This document shows, in pieces, positions 44,825 through 54,588 of a stretch of DNA of 64,000 nucleotides. Position 1 is the stretch's first letter, and every line of letters begins with the position of its first letter. A program made the position numbers and the translations under genes. The stretch is from Hyphomonas sediminis (GTDB lineage: Bacteria; Pseudomonadota; Alphaproteobacteria; Caulobacterales; Hyphomonadaceae): NCBI RefSeq assembly GCF_019679475.1, contig NZ_JAIEZP010000001.1, positions 744,001 to 808,000 of the forward strand, in the 5' to 3' direction. A model generated the notes under the pieces. That model ran no database searches. It was not told where the DNA came from and saw only the letters and a list, made by a program, of their open reading frames with translations.

Positions 44825-45485
44825 TCCGCGCCTGATCGCAGACAATTTGGAAGATGGGCAGGGCGAGGAAGATACTTCCTCGCCTGAGCGCCTATGCGCG
44901 GTGACACGCGAGCGGTTGCCGAAGGCGGCAATGCTCCGGTTTGTGTTGTCTCCGGACGGTATCGTGACGCCGGACATCGCTGAACGCTTGCCGGGCAGGG
45001 GCGTCTGGGTGAAGGCGGAAAGGGGCGTTGTTGAAACAGCGGCTCGCAAGGGCGCCTTTGCGCGGGGTTTCAAGTCCCAAGTGACGGTTCCGGACGATCT
45101 TGCCGGATTTGTTGAGCGGTTGCTGCTGAAGCGGACCGTTGAGCTTCTGGGCCTTGCCCGAAAAGCGGGCCAGGCGATCTGTGGCTTTGATCAAGTGCGC
45201 GACGCGCTGAAGGAAGGGGCGCCCGCCTTCCTGCTGGAAGCGTCGGACGGTGCGGAAGATGGCCGTTCGAAGGTGTATTTTCTCGCAAAAGCCCTATATA
45301 GCGGCGTGAAAGTTGCCGGTGCGCTTAGCGCGCCGGAATTGGGCATGGCATTTGGACGCGACCGTGTGATACACGGGCTCGTCCGCAGGGGGGCCATCGC
45401 GGAGAACTGGGAGTTGGCCTATAGGCGCCTCACCGGCTTTCGCGAGGCTCCAGAGTTGACCTGGTTCAAGGATACGGACCGGTAG
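44799..45485 (+). CDS. ylxR: YlxR (DUF448)/L7Ae-like RNA-binding protein
   Basis: 228 residues from the ATG at 44799, with GGAGG upstream; it overlaps nusA by 26 nt in another frame. The N-terminal DUF448/YlxR part (SPERLCAVTRERLPKAAMLRFV, GRGVWVKAERGVVE) is fused to a C-terminal L7Ae-type fold (LLGLARKAGQAICGFDQVRDAL). This fusion is usual between nusA and infB in alphaproteobacteria. Thought to bind RNA; YlxR proteins have been linked to RNase P and transcription control. Confidence 0.92.
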   Translation: MTRPHPESDPRLIADNLEDGQGEEDTSSPERLCAVTRERLPKAAMLRFVLSPDGIVTPDIAERLPGRGVWVKAERGVVETAARKGAFARGFKSQVTVPDDLAGFVERLLLKRTVELLGLARKAGQAICGFDQVRDALKEGAPAFLLEASDGAEDGRSKVYFLAKALYSGVKVAGALSAPELGMAFGRDRVIHGLVRRGAIAENWELAYRRLTGFREAPELTWFKDTDR

Positions 45486-45493
45486 CGGAAACT

Positions 45494-45517
45494 GCCGGAA
45501 CGCTGAGGCGTTCCGGC
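45494..45517. other. Perfect hairpin between ylxR and infB
   Basis: GCCGGAACGC (45494-45503) pairs with GCGTTCCGGC (45508-45517) around TGAG. No T-run follows, so it is not a terminator. It lies 24 nt before the infB ATG and could affect processing or translation of infB. Confidence 0.6.
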
Positions 45518-45540
45518 GCAACGTGTGATATGTAGGACGA

Positions 45541-48108
45541 ATGAGCGATAACAACGATCAAGGCAATTCCGGCGGGCGCAAGCCGCTTACCGTGGTTCGG
45601 AAAACTTCCGGCACGGTGAAGCAGAGCTTCAGCCATGGGCGCTCCAAACAAGTGGTCGTGGAGACCAAGAAGCGCCGTCCGGTTTCCGCAGGGGGCGGGC
45701 AGGGTGAAGGTGGCGCAGGTGCTGCGCCGGCCGCGCCTTCTGCTGCAGAGGCAATGGAAGCCAAGTTCGTGGCGTTGGCCGCGAAGCTCGGCATCACCGT
45801 TGCGGAGCTGAAAGCCCGGCAGAAAGTGCTCGATCAGCGCAAGGCTGAGGAAGCCGCTCGCGCGAAGGAACTTGAACGCGAGAAAGCCGCTCAGGACCGC
45901 CTGCGCTCCGAACAGGAACGTAAGATCCAGGAGACGCGTGAACGCGAGGAAGCTGAAGCCCGCCGCAAGGCCGAGGAAGAAGCCGCCAAGGTTGCCGAGG
46001 CTGCCGCCCGTGAACGGGCAGAGCGCCAGGCAAAAGCGCCGCGCGCTGCTCCGGCGACTCCGGCACCGGCCGCTGCTGCCGGCGCCAGCGAAGAGGATGA
46101 CAGCGGCCGCAACAAGCGTGGCAGCAAGCCTGTCCGCGATGATCGCGGCGACCGCGCCCGCGAAGCTGCCAACAAGGCCTCCTCTCGCGACACCGGTGAA
46201 CGCCGCCGCGGCAAGCTGACAATTGCGTCTGCGCTCGGCGATGACGAAGCGCGTCAGCGGTCGCTTTCTTCTGTCCGCCGTGCCCGTGAACGGGAACGTG
46301 AGCGGCGGATGGGCGGGGCAGGCGATCGTGAAAAGGTCTCGATCGAAGTTACACTGCCTGAGACGATTACGCTTCAGGATCTGGCCGGCCGGATGAACGA
46401 GCGCGTCGCAGACGTTGTGAAGTTCATGATCCGTCAGGGCGAAATGCTGCGAGGCAACGATATCATCGATGCCGACACGGCCGAGCTGATCGCGGCCGAA
46501 TTCGGCCACTCGGTTAAGCGTGTTGCTGAATCGGACGTCGAAATCGGCCTTGAAGGGGAAGCGGACCGCGCCGAGGATCTGAAGCCGCGCGCCCCGATCG
46601 TGACGATCATGGGTCACGTCGATCACGGCAAGACTTCTCTGCTCGATGCTCTGCGTAAGACGGACGTTGCCGCCGGCGAAGCGGGTGGCATCACCCAGCA
46701 TATCGGCGCCTATCAGGTGCAGCTCAAATCGGGTGAGCGGATCACGTTTCTCGACACGCCGGGCCACGCGGCCTTCACGGCGATGCGGGCGCGCGGTGCG
46801 AACGCAACCGACATTGCGATCCTCGTTGTGGCGGCCGATGACTCGATCATGCCGCAGACGATCGAATCCATCAATCACGCCAAAGCGGCCGGAGTTCCGA
46901 TCGTCGTCGCAGTGACCAAATGCGACGTGTACGAAGCCAATCCGGAAAAGGTGCTGACAGACCTTCTGCAACACGACATCCAGGTTGAGGCCATGGGCGG
47001 CGCAACCCAGGCCGTCAAGGTTTCGTCCAAGACCGGAATGGGCCTTGATGAGCTGACTGATGCGATCTCGCTGCAGGCTGAACTGCTTGAGCTGAAAGCA
47101 AACCCCGATCGCGACGCCGACGGCGTGGTGATCGAGTCGAAGCTCGACAAAGGCCGTGGACCCGTTGCGACCGTGCTGGTGAAACGCGGCACGCTGAAGC
47201 GTGGCGATATTGTCGTGGCTGGCGGCCAGTGGGGCAAGGTACGCGCACTTGTTGACGAGCGTGGCCAGCAGCTTCCCGATGCGGGCCCGTCGCTTCCGGT
47301 CGAAGTTCTCGGTCTTGATGGCGCGCCCGATCCGGGCGAGGCCTTTGTGGTTGTCGACAGCGAATCCCGCGCTCGCGAGATTACGGAATACCGTGTCCGG
47401 ACGAAACGCCAGATTGCCGGGAATGCAGGTGCAGCAGCGCGTGCGTCTCTCGACCAGCTGATGAACCGCCTCAAAGACGGCGCCATCGAGACGAGCGAGC
47501 TCCCGGTCGTCCTCAAGGGGGACGTGCAGGGCTCGGTCGAGGCGATCACCATGTCGCTCGACAAACTGTCGACCGAAGAAGTCCGCGCACGTGTCATCCA
47601 CGGCGCTGTGGGCGGTATTTCGGAATCCGATGTGCTCCTGGCACGTTCTTCCAACGCACCGATCTTCGCGTTCAACGTTCGTGCCAACAAGCAGGCGCGT
47701 GACCTGGCGGAGCGTGAAGGCGTCGAGATCCGGTACTACTCGATCATCTACGACCTGATCGATGACGTGAAAGCGACACTGTCGGGTATGCTTGCGCCGG
47801 AGAAGCGCGAGACCTTCCTTGGCTATGCCGACATTCTGGAAGTCTTCAACATCACCAAGGTTGGCAAGGTTGCCGGCTGCCGGATTTCCGAAGGCAAGGT
47901 CATGCGTGGCTGCGGCGTACGCCTGCTGCGCGACAACGTCGTTATCCACGAAGGCAAGCTCAAGACGCTCAAGCGCTTCAAGGATGAGGTGGGCGAGGTC
48001 AATGCCGGTATGGAATGCGGTATGGCATTCGAGCGGTATGAAGACATCCGCGTTGGCGACAAGATCGAGTGCTTCCAGGTCGAGGAAATCGCAAGGACGC
48101 TTGCGTAA
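45541..48108 (+). CDS. infB: Translation initiation factor IF-2
   Basis: 855 residues. An Ala/Glu/Lys/Arg-rich N-terminal region with a long predicted helix (about 95-165) precedes the IF2_N motif and the GTPase core: G1 GHVDHGKTS near residue 358, switch [15 protein letters not shown]4 TKCD. The C-terminal domains that bind fMet-tRNA are complete ([20 protein letters not shown]). It places initiator tRNA on the 30S subunit. rbfA follows 9 bp later. Confidence 0.97.
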   Translation: MSDNNDQGNSGGRKPLTVVRKTSGTVKQSFSHGRSKQVVVETKKRRPVSAGGGQGEGGAGAAPAAPSAAEAMEAKFVALAAKLGITVAELKARQKVLDQRKAEEAARAKELEREKAAQDRLRSEQERKIQETREREEAEARRKAEEEAAKVAEAAARERAERQAKAPRAAPATPAPAAAAGASEEDDSGRNKRGSKPVRDDRGDRAREAANKASSRDTGERRRGKLTIASALGDDEARQRSLSSVRRARERERERRMGGAGDREKVSIEVTLPETITLQDLAGRMNERVADVVKFMIRQGEMLRGNDIIDADTAELIAAEFGHSVKRVAESDVEIGLEGEADRAEDLKPRAPIVTIMGHVDHGKTSLLDALRKTDVAAGEAGGITQHIGAYQVQLKSGERITFLDTPGHAAFTAMRARGANATDIAILVVAADDSIMPQTIESINHAKAAGVPIVVAVTKCDVYEANPEKVLTDLLQHDIQVEAMGGATQAVKVSSKTGMGLDELTDAISLQAELLELKANPDRDADGVVIESKLDKGRGPVATVLVKRGTLKRGDIVVAGGQWGKVRALVDERGQQLPDAGPSLPVEVLGLDGAPDPGEAFVVVDSESRAREITEYRVRTKRQIAGNAGAAARASLDQLMNRLKDGAIETSELPVVLKGDVQGSVEAITMSLDKLSTEEVRARVIHGAVGGISESDVLLARSSNAPIFAFNVRANKQARDLAEREGVEIRYYSIIYDLIDDVKATLSGMLAPEKRETFLGYADILEVFNITKVGKVAGCRISEGKVMRGCGVRLLRDNVVIHEGKLKTLKRFKDEVGEVNAGMECGMAFERYEDIRVGDKIECFQVEEIARTLA

Positions 48109-48117
48109 CCGAAACAG

Positions 48118-48525
48118 ATGGCACGCCGTCCCACTCCTCCAGGACTTCCTTCCCAGCGCCAGTTGCGCGCTGGGGAGATTATCCGTCATGCGCTTGCCGA
48201 GATCATCTCGCGCGAGGACTTCCGCGATCCGGACCTCGCCAATGTGATCGTCACGGTAGGCGAGGTGCGCTGCTCGCCCGATCTCAAGCATGCCAACATC
48301 TTCGTCACACCGCTGGGTGATGAATCCGCGGACGGCCGCGCCCGGCTCGCGGAAGCGCTGACACGGGCGAGGGGCTTCCTGCGCGCCCGTCTGGGCCGAG
48401 AGATCGACATGAAGTTTACGCCCGAACTGCACTTCATCGCCGATGCGTCCTATGACGAAGCGACGGCCATTGACCGGCTGCTGGCTGACCCGCGTGTGCG
48501 GCGGGATGTTGAAAGCGGCGATTGA
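48118..48525 (+). CDS. rbfA: Ribosome-binding factor A
   Basis: 135 residues with the RbfA KH-like fold: SQRQLRAGEIIRHALAEII, VTVGEVRCSPDLKHANIFVTP, FLRARLGREIDMKFTPELHF and DEATAIDRLL. A cold-shock-related factor for late 30S maturation. Lies between infB and an inserted gene of unknown function. Confidence 0.95.
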   Translation: MARRPTPPGLPSQRQLRAGEIIRHALAEIISREDFRDPDLANVIVTVGEVRCSPDLKHANIFVTPLGDESADGRARLAEALTRARGFLRARLGREIDMKFTPELHFIADASYDEATAIDRLLADPRVRRDVESGD

Positions 48526-48621
48526 GGGCAGCGCTTCGCCGTCTTTCTGCCTTTTTGCTTTGTCATTTGACAGGATGGGGTGGTCCTGCCAGCCCTTTCT
48601 ATCAGGGTAACGGGGCTCAGA

Positions 48622-49260
48622 ATGGACCGTCAGACACTCGACATGGAAGGCGCCCGCCAGGGCGAAGTATCGGCGGCATCGCTGCAATTGGCTGACGACA
48701 CGATCGCCATCCGCAGAATTGCTACCATGTCGATCGAGCGGCATGAGTTTGCCCCTTGGGACACTCCGCGCAATCGCAAGACACAAGGCGTGTATGCCAC
48801 GCTGTGTGTGTCGCTTCTCTTCATTGGCCTGCTGGCACTGGGTTGGTGGGCGCTTCGGCCCGGCCAGGAGGATGCCGTCTTCGGCCTGTTTCCCGGCATC
48901 GGAATGCTGCTGATCGGTGTACTCTTGGGGGTGCGGGCGGCCATGATCGCCGTCATGCTGAAGCGCCGCGAGCCGTATTTTCGGCTTCTGATCGGCACGT
49001 CGGACGGTCGGCAAATCCCGCTGGTGGACAACAACCGCGATGTGCTGGTGCAAATTCGCGATGTGGTCCGTCATAAGCTCGACACGGGCGACACGGCAGT
49101 GACGGGCGACTTTGATCTCAATCTGGACCGCGTGAATTTGCGGTTGCCGAAGGATGTGACCCTCGGCGCAGCGGTTGTTGCCGCCGATCCGCCGACAGCG
49201 CCCGCGCGCGCACGCGACGTGGATGACGACGTGTTTGATGGCCCCAGCCTCAAATTCTGA
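48622..49260 (+). CDS. Membrane protein of unknown function (DUF6232-like)
   Basis: 212 residues from the ATG at 48622. The N-terminal 50 residues are soluble and beta-rich, followed by two hydrophobic segments (about 65-85 and 92-115: LCVSLLFIGLLALGWWAL and GIGMLLIGVLLGVRAAMIAV), a soluble domain (FRLLIGTSDGRQIPLVDNNRDVLVQI) and an acidic tail. The layout resembles DUF6232 proteins, which I suggest with caution. It interrupts the rbfA-truB pair. Confidence 0.75.
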   Translation: MDRQTLDMEGARQGEVSAASLQLADDTIAIRRIATMSIERHEFAPWDTPRNRKTQGVYATLCVSLLFIGLLALGWWALRPGQEDAVFGLFPGIGMLLIGVLLGVRAAMIAVMLKRREPYFRLLIGTSDGRQIPLVDNNRDVLVQIRDVVRHKLDTGDTAVTGDFDLNLDRVNLRLPKDVTLGAAVVAADPPTAPARARDVDDDVFDGPSLKF

Positions 49261-49394
49261 CGGCACCTATCGCCGCAGGCTGCAGCAACGGTGATTGACG
49301 AGGGCCGGTGCTTGGCCCTATGCGGCGCGATCAGATAACAGATCATACTCCCCGGGCGTTCGAACCGCCGGGTTGGCATTTGCTGGAGATTACT

Positions 49395-50336
49395 TTGTCC
49401 CGCCAGAGAAAGCGTAAAGGCGAGCCCATCACGGGCTGGATCAACCTGTTCAAGCCCGTGGACATGACCTCCACCCAGGCTGTGGCGATCATCAAGCGGC
49501 TCTACAATGCCGACAAGGCGGGCCATGGCGGCACGCTCGATCCGCTGGCGGATGGTATCCTGCCGATCGCGCTTGGCCAGGCGACCAAGACCGTCCAGTG
49601 GGCCATGGACTCCCACAAAGAATATATTTTCACTATCCGCTGGGGTATTTCGACCGCCAGCCAGGACGCAGAAGGCGAAGTGACAGCCACTTCCGATGTG
49701 CGCCCGGACCGGGCTGCCGTCGAGGCGGCGCTGAAGAATTATATCGGTACGATCCGACAGGTGCCGCCGAAGTTTTCCGCCATCAAGGTCGCCGGTGAAC
49801 GTGCCTATGACCTGGCGCGGGAAGGAGAAGCCTTCGAGCTGGAAGCCCGCGAGGTGGACGTGCACGCAGCCAGCGTGATTGGCATGCCTGACGCCGACCA
49901 TACGGTGATCCACGTCGTTTCCGGCAAGGGCTTCTATGTCCGCGCGATGGCACGCGACCTTGCTCACGATCTTGGCGCGGAGGGCTATATCAGCCAGTTG
50001 CGCCGCAACCGCGTTGGCGCGTTTGGCGCGCAGGCGGCAGTCTCGATCGAGGACCTTGAGGCCCTGAAAGAAGACAAGCCCGGTCTGATGGCAAAGCTCC
50101 AGCCGCTGCACGCAGTGCTCTCAGGCATGCCGCAGGTGCAGGTTTCGGCACATGACGCGGCCAATATCCGTCAGGGCCGGTCGGTCATTCTGCTGCCGCA
50201 TGTGGTGGAGCAATGGCGCGAAGGCCGCAAAGACGAGGACGACCGGGTGGCCCTTGCGCTGGCCGGAGACGACGCTGTGGCGCTTGGCGAAGTACGCGCT
50301 GGGCAGTTTGAGCCCGTTCGCGTTTTCGCCGGTTAA
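49395..50336 (+). CDS. truB: tRNA pseudouridine55 synthase TruB
   Basis: 313 residues. The catalytic Asp is in GHGGTLDPLADGILP; GWINLFKPVDMTSTQAV starts the family core, with KSFSAIKV-type VPPKFSAIKVAGERAYDLAR and GFYVRAMARDLAHDLG following. It makes Psi55 in tRNAs. The frame is open to 49308, but TTG at 49395 has GGAG 6 nt upstream and begins the protein LSRQRKRKGEPITGW, as in relatives. Last gene of the rimP-nusA-infB block before a long gene-free stretch. Confidence 0.93.
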   Translation: MSRQRKRKGEPITGWINLFKPVDMTSTQAVAIIKRLYNADKAGHGGTLDPLADGILPIALGQATKTVQWAMDSHKEYIFTIRWGISTASQDAEGEVTATSDVRPDRAAVEAALKNYIGTIRQVPPKFSAIKVAGERAYDLAREGEAFELEAREVDVHAASVIGMPDADHTVIHVVSGKGFYVRAMARDLAHDLGAEGYISQLRRNRVGAFGAQAAVSIEDLEALKEDKPGLMAKLQPLHAVLSGMPQVQVSAHDAANIRQGRSVILLPHVVEQWREGRKDEDDRVALALAGDDAVALGEVRAGQFEPVRVFAG

Positions 50337-50521
50337 TCAAACATCAGACGGCCCTGCCGCCCCGGCCAGCGCGCCGGGTGAAGCAGCGCATTCCAGTGTT
50401 TCCGTGTCGTTGCCTGCGCAAGGCGTTCTCTTCGGGTAAGAGACTTTCCGGAAAATAGAAGCGGCGCTGGCGGCGGCGGTGGCTCATGAGAAGCTCCATA
50501 CATCAGTCTCCGGACTGGCTG

Positions 50522-50620
50522 TGCCATCCGGGTTTGGGGCAGTTCAGGTGGCTTAGCCAGCAGTCTTTCAGACAGCTGGCCTTCTCGGGGAAATCGCAGT
50601 GCGATTTCTGATCTCTCGAA
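50522..50620. repeat. Imperfect direct repeat, copy A
   Basis: Starts TGCCATCCGGGTTTGGGGCA and ends in a block with the perfect palindrome AAATCGCA-G-TGCGATTT (50591-50607). About 180 bp downstream is copy B; the two match strongly at their first 24 and last 37 bases, while the middle has diverged. Confidence 0.7.
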
Positions 50621-50636
50621 GGGAGCCTTGCGCGGC

Positions 50637-50652
50637 GGGCGCCGCGGCGCCC
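50637..50652. repeat. Perfect 16-bp GC palindrome
   Basis: GGGCGCCGCGGCGCCC, with no mismatch. It lies between the two direct-repeat copies. In such GC-rich DNA a chance palindrome is possible. Confidence 0.5.
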
Positions 50653-50700
50653 GGGAAAGAAATTTTGTGTGGGGTGTGGGCGCTACGCCCGCCGCGCATC

Positions 50701-50799
50701 TGCCAACCGGAGTTTCGGGCAGTTCTTCGGGATGACTTCGGCGCTGCCAGGTCTTGCCCGTCCCTCGGGCAATCGCAGTGCGATTGCTGATCCTCGGAA
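50701..50799. repeat. Imperfect direct repeat, copy B
   Basis: Starts TGCCAACCGGAGTTTCGGGC and contains CAATCGCA-G-TGCGATTG (50770-50786). Compared with copy A the outermost pair of the palindrome changed from A-T to C-G on both sides, keeping it perfect. Confidence 0.7.
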
Positions 50800-51047
50800 C
50801 TCCTCAACTCTCGTGGCCTTGGCGGATAAACACCAAGGCGGGCCAGTCGGGTTTCTCTACCGGCTTTTTAGTCCGGCTCACCTGGATCAGCGTCCCTAGA
50901 GAGATTGCGGGCCGTTACGTCCGCCGCCTCCCATCCTCCGGGGCGCCCTCCCACAAACCGAACGGTACCGGCCCGGCTCCTTGTGAGAGGATGCGGGCAT
51001 TGTGATCGCGTGGGGGAGCCTGCCGGATAGGTCTGGCCAGCCCGCTC

Positions 51048-51081
51048 TATGGTTCGACTTCGCTCACCATGAGCTTCGGGA
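51048..51081. repeat. Short dispersed palindromic repeat (GGTTCGAC...CACCATGAG type)
   Basis: The stretch ATGGTTCGACTTCGCTCACC followed by ATGAGCTTCGGGAG has ATGGT/ACCAT arms and the look of a short repeat seen many times in alphaproteobacterial intergenic DNA. Recognised from memory of the pattern only. Confidence 0.45.
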
Positions 51082-51114
51082 GGGTGAGGCTTTGAACTTC
51101 GAGGGATTCTGGGT

Positions 51115-51143
51115 CCCGGATAATCGCTTCCGCGATTTCCGGG
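51115..51143. repeat. Short dispersed palindromic repeat (CCCGGA...TCCGGG)
   Basis: Nested hairpin: CCCGGA (51115-51120) with TCCGGG (51138-51143), and ATCGC (51123-51127) with GCGAT (51132-51136) around TTCC. Resembles the common CTGGGTCCCGGA...TCCGGGATGAC type of intergenic repeat in alphaproteobacteria. Confidence 0.55.
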
Positions 51144-51210
51144 ATGACACGGGGAGGGGGCGTGGCGGTGTTGGATAGGGTGGGGCTTGTCCGCCGGTGG
51201 AGTGCGCCGA

Positions 51211-51681
51211 TCAGGCTTTCTTGGGTTTGCCGGCTTCCAGCACTGCGCGGGTGACGCGGAGGGTGCGGCTGGCGATGCGGACTTCCATGAGGAAGGAGAC
51301 AAGCGCGACCGAGAGGAAGAGCATCGAGGCGACAAAGAGGACCGAGACGGCCTGGGCGACCGGGATGGGCACAAGCTGGCCGGTGAACAGAAGGATGATG
51401 ACAACGCAGATCAGCAGGGCAGCAAGCGTCGACAGGGAGATGGCCCGGTGGATCCGTTCCATCCGCTTGTCGAGCACGGCAAGCTCGGCATGGAACAGCA
51501 GGCGGGTATCAAGATCGGCTTCCGACAGGCCGCCTTCCAGCGCCCGCCAGCGATCCACCACCCGCGCCAGACGGTTTGCTATCACGTTCAGCAGGGCGCC
51601 GATGCCGGCCAGCGTGAAGACAGGCGCAATGGCGAGCTGGATGATATGGGCGACTTCTTCAGGAAGCTGGGTAGGGTCCAT
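51211..51681 (-). CDS. DUF2721 family membrane protein
   Basis: 156 residues. Three hydrophobic segments (about 12-35, 80-102 and 106-132) and the family pattern AIAPVFTLAGIGALLNVIANRLARVVDRWRAL, here split for reading, with LLFHAELAVLDKRMERIHRAI. Function is unknown. It is divergent from rpsO, with about 330 bp between, and its 3' end borders the repeat-rich region. Confidence 0.85.
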   Translation of the reverse strand: MDPTQLPEEVAHIIQLAIAPVFTLAGIGALLNVIANRLARVVDRWRALEGGLSEADLDTRLLFHAELAVLDKRMERIHRAISLSTLAALLICVVIILLFTGQLVPIPVAQAVSVLFVASMLFLSVALVSFLMEVRIASRTLRVTRAVLEAGKPKKA

Positions 51682-52012
51682 TCCGGGCGGGTCCGTTGGT
51701 GAACTCCCGGATGATTCCGGGGCCGGGAAAACCTAAACGAAGACAATGATGTTGTCGCCGGCCGATGCGCCGGGGCAGAAGCTTGCCGGATCTGGCAGCG
51801 GGAGGGGCAAAACTCATCACGCCGCCCCCTTTCATTTCCCCCTCAAATAGGTCATAAGCCGCGCTTTGGGGCGGAGGCCTGCCTGCTGACCCTGCTGGAC
51901 GACATCCCGGCCGTGGCCAACAAGAAAGAGCCGCTCCCAAAAAATCACGCCAATTCAGGCGCTTATTGAAACCGGCGCTCTCCGGAGCGCGCCAGAAAAA
52001 GAAGGTATGCCG
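51682..52012. other. rpsO upstream region
   Basis: About 330 bp between the divergent DUF2721 gene and rpsO. No credible gene. It should hold both promoters; I could not pick a convincing -35/-10 pair. A GC hairpin lies at 51975-51990. Confidence 0.5.
51975..51990 (+). promoter_or_regulatory. Leader hairpin before rpsO, candidate S15 autoregulatory site
   Basis: GCGCTC (51975-51980), TCCG loop, GAGCGC (51985-51990), extendable by G-C pairs on both sides. It ends 22 nt before the rpsO ATG. S15 represses its own mRNA through leader structures in several phyla, with little sequence conservation; the assignment is inference. Confidence 0.4.
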
Positions 52013-52282
52013 ATGTCGATTACTGCAGAACGTAAGCAGGAACTCATCAAGAAGTTCGCCACCAAAGAGGGTGACACGGGTTCTCCGGAAGTCCAAGTTG
52101 CGATCCTCACCGAGCGGATCAACAACCTGACCGACCACTTCAAGACCAACAAAAAAGACAACCACTCCCGCCGCGGCCTCCTGACCATGGTCGCCACGCG
52201 CCGGAAGCTGCTCGACTATGTGAAGGGCAAAAGTGAGGATCGTTACACGAAACTCATCACAGAGCTCGGCATCCGCCGCTAG
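52013..52282 (+). CDS. rpsO: 30S ribosomal protein S15
   Basis: 89 residues, the standard length, from the ATG at 52013 (GAAGG 7 nt before). An ATG at 52007 is too close to that ribosome binding site. Conserved helices: [41 protein letters not shown]15 binds the 16S central domain early in assembly. pnp follows after a terminator. Confidence 0.97.
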   Translation: MSITAERKQELIKKFATKEGDTGSPEVQVAILTERINNLTDHFKTNKKDNHSRRGLLTMVATRRKLLDYVKGKSEDRYTKLITELGIRR

Positions 52283-52295
52283 GCTCTGACAAAAC

Positions 52296-52330
52296 AGCCC
52301 GCCGGGCATTGGGGCCACGGCGGGCTTTTC
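52296..52330 (+). terminator. Rho-independent terminator after rpsO
   Basis: AGCCCGCC (52296-52303) pairs with GGCGGGCT (52319-52326), then TTTT. It lies between rpsO and pnp, 25 nt before the pnp ATG, so pnp depends on readthrough or its own promoter. Confidence 0.75.
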
Positions 52331-52354
52331 GTATGTGAAAGAAAGACAAGACGA

Positions 52355-54496
52355 ATGTTCAACAAACAATCTGTGTCGCTGGAATGGGCCGGCCGCACGC
52401 TGACAATCGAGACGGGCCAAGTGGCACGTCAGGCCGACGGCGCCGTTATGGTGCAGTATGGCGACACAATCGTTCTGGCGACCGCCGTGTTCGCCAAGGA
52501 ACCGAAACCGGGCCAGGACTTCTTCCCCCTGACCGTGAACTATCAGGAAAAATACTTCGCCTCCGGCCGGATCCCCGGCGGATATTTCAAGCGCGAAGGC
52601 CGCCCGACTGAGAAAGAGACGCTGACCTCGCGCCTCATCGACCGTCCGATCCGTCCGCTGTTCGTTGACGGCTTCAAGAACGAAGTCCAGGTCGTCGTCA
52701 CGACGCTCTCCTACGACCTCGAAAACGATCCCGATGTGGTTGGCATGATCGGCGCCTCGGCTGCGCTCGTGCTCTCCGGCGCGCCCTTCATGGGCCCGAT
52801 CGGCGCAGCGCGCGTCGGCTACAAGGACGGCGCCTACATCATCAACCCGACGGTTGCTGAAGTTGAAGAATCCGAACTCGACCTCGTCCTGGCCGGCACC
52901 GCCGACGCCGTGATGATGGTGGAATCGGAAGCCTATGAACTTTCCGAGGAAGTGATGCTCGGCGCCGTTGTCGCCGGTCACGAAGCCATGCAGCCGGTGA
53001 TTGATGCGATCATCGCCCTGGCAGAAAAAGCCGCCAAAGAGCCCTTCGCCTACGAGCCGCCGGATCATTCGGCTGCCCTGAAAGCCGTGCTCGACACCGT
53101 CGGCGCTGACCTCTCGAAAGCCTACAAGATCACCGCCAAGGGCGAGCGTTATGCTGCCATCGGCGCCGCCAAGGACAAGGCGAAAGCCGCCCTCGTCGGC
53201 ACCGAAGAAGCCCCCGGCGCGCTGACCGCTGAAATCTTCAAGACCGTGTTCAAGGAAGCCGAAGCTTCCGTGGTTCGCGGCGACATCCTGAAGACCGGCG
53301 AGCGCATCGACGGCCGTAAGCTCGACCAGATCCGTCCGATCATCGCAGAAGCAGGCTTCCTGCCACGTACGCACGGTTCCTCGCTCTTCACGCGCGGCGA
53401 AACGCAGGCGATCTGCGTTGCCACGCTCGGAACGTCCGATGACGAACAGTACATCGACGGCCTGGACGGCACGAAGAAAGAGAAATTCCTCCTGCACTAC
53501 AACTTCCCGCCCTATTCGGTCGGTGAAACGGGCCGTATGGGCGGCGCTGGCCGCCGCGAAATCGGCCACGGCAAGCTCGCCTGGCGCGCGCTGCAGGCTG
53601 TCCTGCCCAAGCATGAAGAGTTTCCGTACACGATCCGGCTCGTCTCCGAGATCACCGAGTCCAACGGCTCGTCCTCGATGGCAACGGTTTGCGGCTGCTC
53701 GCTCGCAATGATGGACGCCGGCGTGCCGGTGACCCGTCCGGTTTCGGGCATCGCGATGGGCCTCATCCTTGAAGGCACCGACTTTGCTGTTCTCTCCGAC
53801 ATCCTCGGCGACGAAGACCATCTCGGCGACATGGACTTCAAAGTGGCCGGTACGGAGAAGGGCATCACCTCGCTCCAGATGGACATCAAGGTGGCCGGTA
53901 TCACCAAGGACATCATGGGCAAAGCCCTTGAGCAGGCCAAAGGTGGCCGGATGCACATCCTCGGCGAAATGGGCAAGGCACTGACCGCTTCGCGGGGCGA
54001 GCTGTCCGAGAACGCACCGCAGATGGAAATCATGAAGGTTCCGACCGACAAGATCCGTGATGTGATCGGTTCGGGCGGCAAGGTGATCCGCGGCATCGTC
54101 GACGAGACGGGCGCCAAGGTGAACATTGACGACGACGGCACCGTTCAGATCTCCGCGCTCGACCGCAAGTCGATCGAAGCGGCGATCAAGATGATCAAGG
54201 GCATCGTGGCTGAGCCGGAAGTCGGCGAAATCTACGAAGGCAAGGTCGTCTCGATGAAAGACTTCGGCGTCTTCGTGAACTTCTTCGGTCCCAAGGACGG
54301 CCTCGTCCACGTGTCGCAGATGGCCAACAAACGCATTGGCCATCCAAAAGACATGGTCAAGGAAGGCGACAAGGTCTGGGTCAAGCTGATGGGCTTCGAT
54401 GACCGCGGCAAGGTTCGCCTCTCCATGAAGGTCGTGGACCAGGAAACCGGCAAGGAACTCGCTGAAGAAGCGGGCGCCGAGGGCGACGAAGAGTAA
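52355..54496 (+). CDS. pnp: Polyribonucleotide nucleotidyltransferase (PNPase)
   Basis: 713 residues. Two RNase PH domains joined by a helical domain, then KH ([19 protein letters not shown]) and S1 ([21 protein letters not shown]) domains. The second PH core has the catalytic [26 protein letters not shown]. It degrades RNA 3' to 5' phosphorolytically within the degradosome. Normal length. Confidence 0.98.
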   Translation: MFNKQSVSLEWAGRTLTIETGQVARQADGAVMVQYGDTIVLATAVFAKEPKPGQDFFPLTVNYQEKYFASGRIPGGYFKREGRPTEKETLTSRLIDRPIRPLFVDGFKNEVQVVVTTLSYDLENDPDVVGMIGASAALVLSGAPFMGPIGAARVGYKDGAYIINPTVAEVEESELDLVLAGTADAVMMVESEAYELSEEVMLGAVVAGHEAMQPVIDAIIALAEKAAKEPFAYEPPDHSAALKAVLDTVGADLSKAYKITAKGERYAAIGAAKDKAKAALVGTEEAPGALTAEIFKTVFKEAEASVVRGDILKTGERIDGRKLDQIRPIIAEAGFLPRTHGSSLFTRGETQAICVATLGTSDDEQYIDGLDGTKKEKFLLHYNFPPYSVGETGRMGGAGRREIGHGKLAWRALQAVLPKHEEFPYTIRLVSEITESNGSSSMATVCGCSLAMMDAGVPVTRPVSGIAMGLILEGTDFAVLSDILGDEDHLGDMDFKVAGTEKGITSLQMDIKVAGITKDIMGKALEQAKGGRMHILGEMGKALTASRGELSENAPQMEIMKVPTDKIRDVIGSGGKVIRGIVDETGAKVNIDDDGTVQISALDRKSIEAAIKMIKGIVAEPEVGEIYEGKVVSMKDFGVFVNFFGPKDGLVHVSQMANKRIGHPKDMVKEGDKVWVKLMGFDDRGKVRLSMKVVDQETGKELAEEAGAEGDEE

Positions 54497-54523
54497 TCTT
54501 CCGGCCAATTGCCGCAGAATTGA

Positions 54524-54553
54524 GGGCCGCTCCTTGATGGGCGGCCCTTTTTT
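54524..54553 (+). terminator. Rho-independent terminator after pnp
   Basis: GGGCCGC (54524-54530) pairs with GCGGCCC (54541-54547) around a 10-nt loop, followed by six T. Confidence 0.85.
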
Positions 54554-54588
54554 ATGGAAACACCGGTCATAGAAGAGGGCGCGCTGTC

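Larger units (their letters stand above)
50337..51210. other. Repeat-rich gene-free region after truB
   Basis: About 870 bp with no credible gene; the open frames here are short and made of repeated sequence. It contains two imperfect direct repeats, a 16-bp perfect palindrome and two further palindromic repeats listed separately. The DUF2721 gene ends at its right edge. Confidence 0.7.

Noticed and set aside
45466..49266. A 1266-codon open frame on the minus strand opposite infB and its neighbours
   Set aside because: It lies over well-supported plus-strand genes (infB, rbfA) and comes from high GC third positions; the protein has no recognisable domain.
50568..50807. Short open frames on both strands in the gap after truB
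   Set aside because: They run through the direct repeats and palindromes and show no ribosome binding site or family.
51659..54508. A 949-codon minus-strand open frame opposite pnp
   Set aside because: Antisense shadow of pnp and rpsO, with no domain and no start signal.
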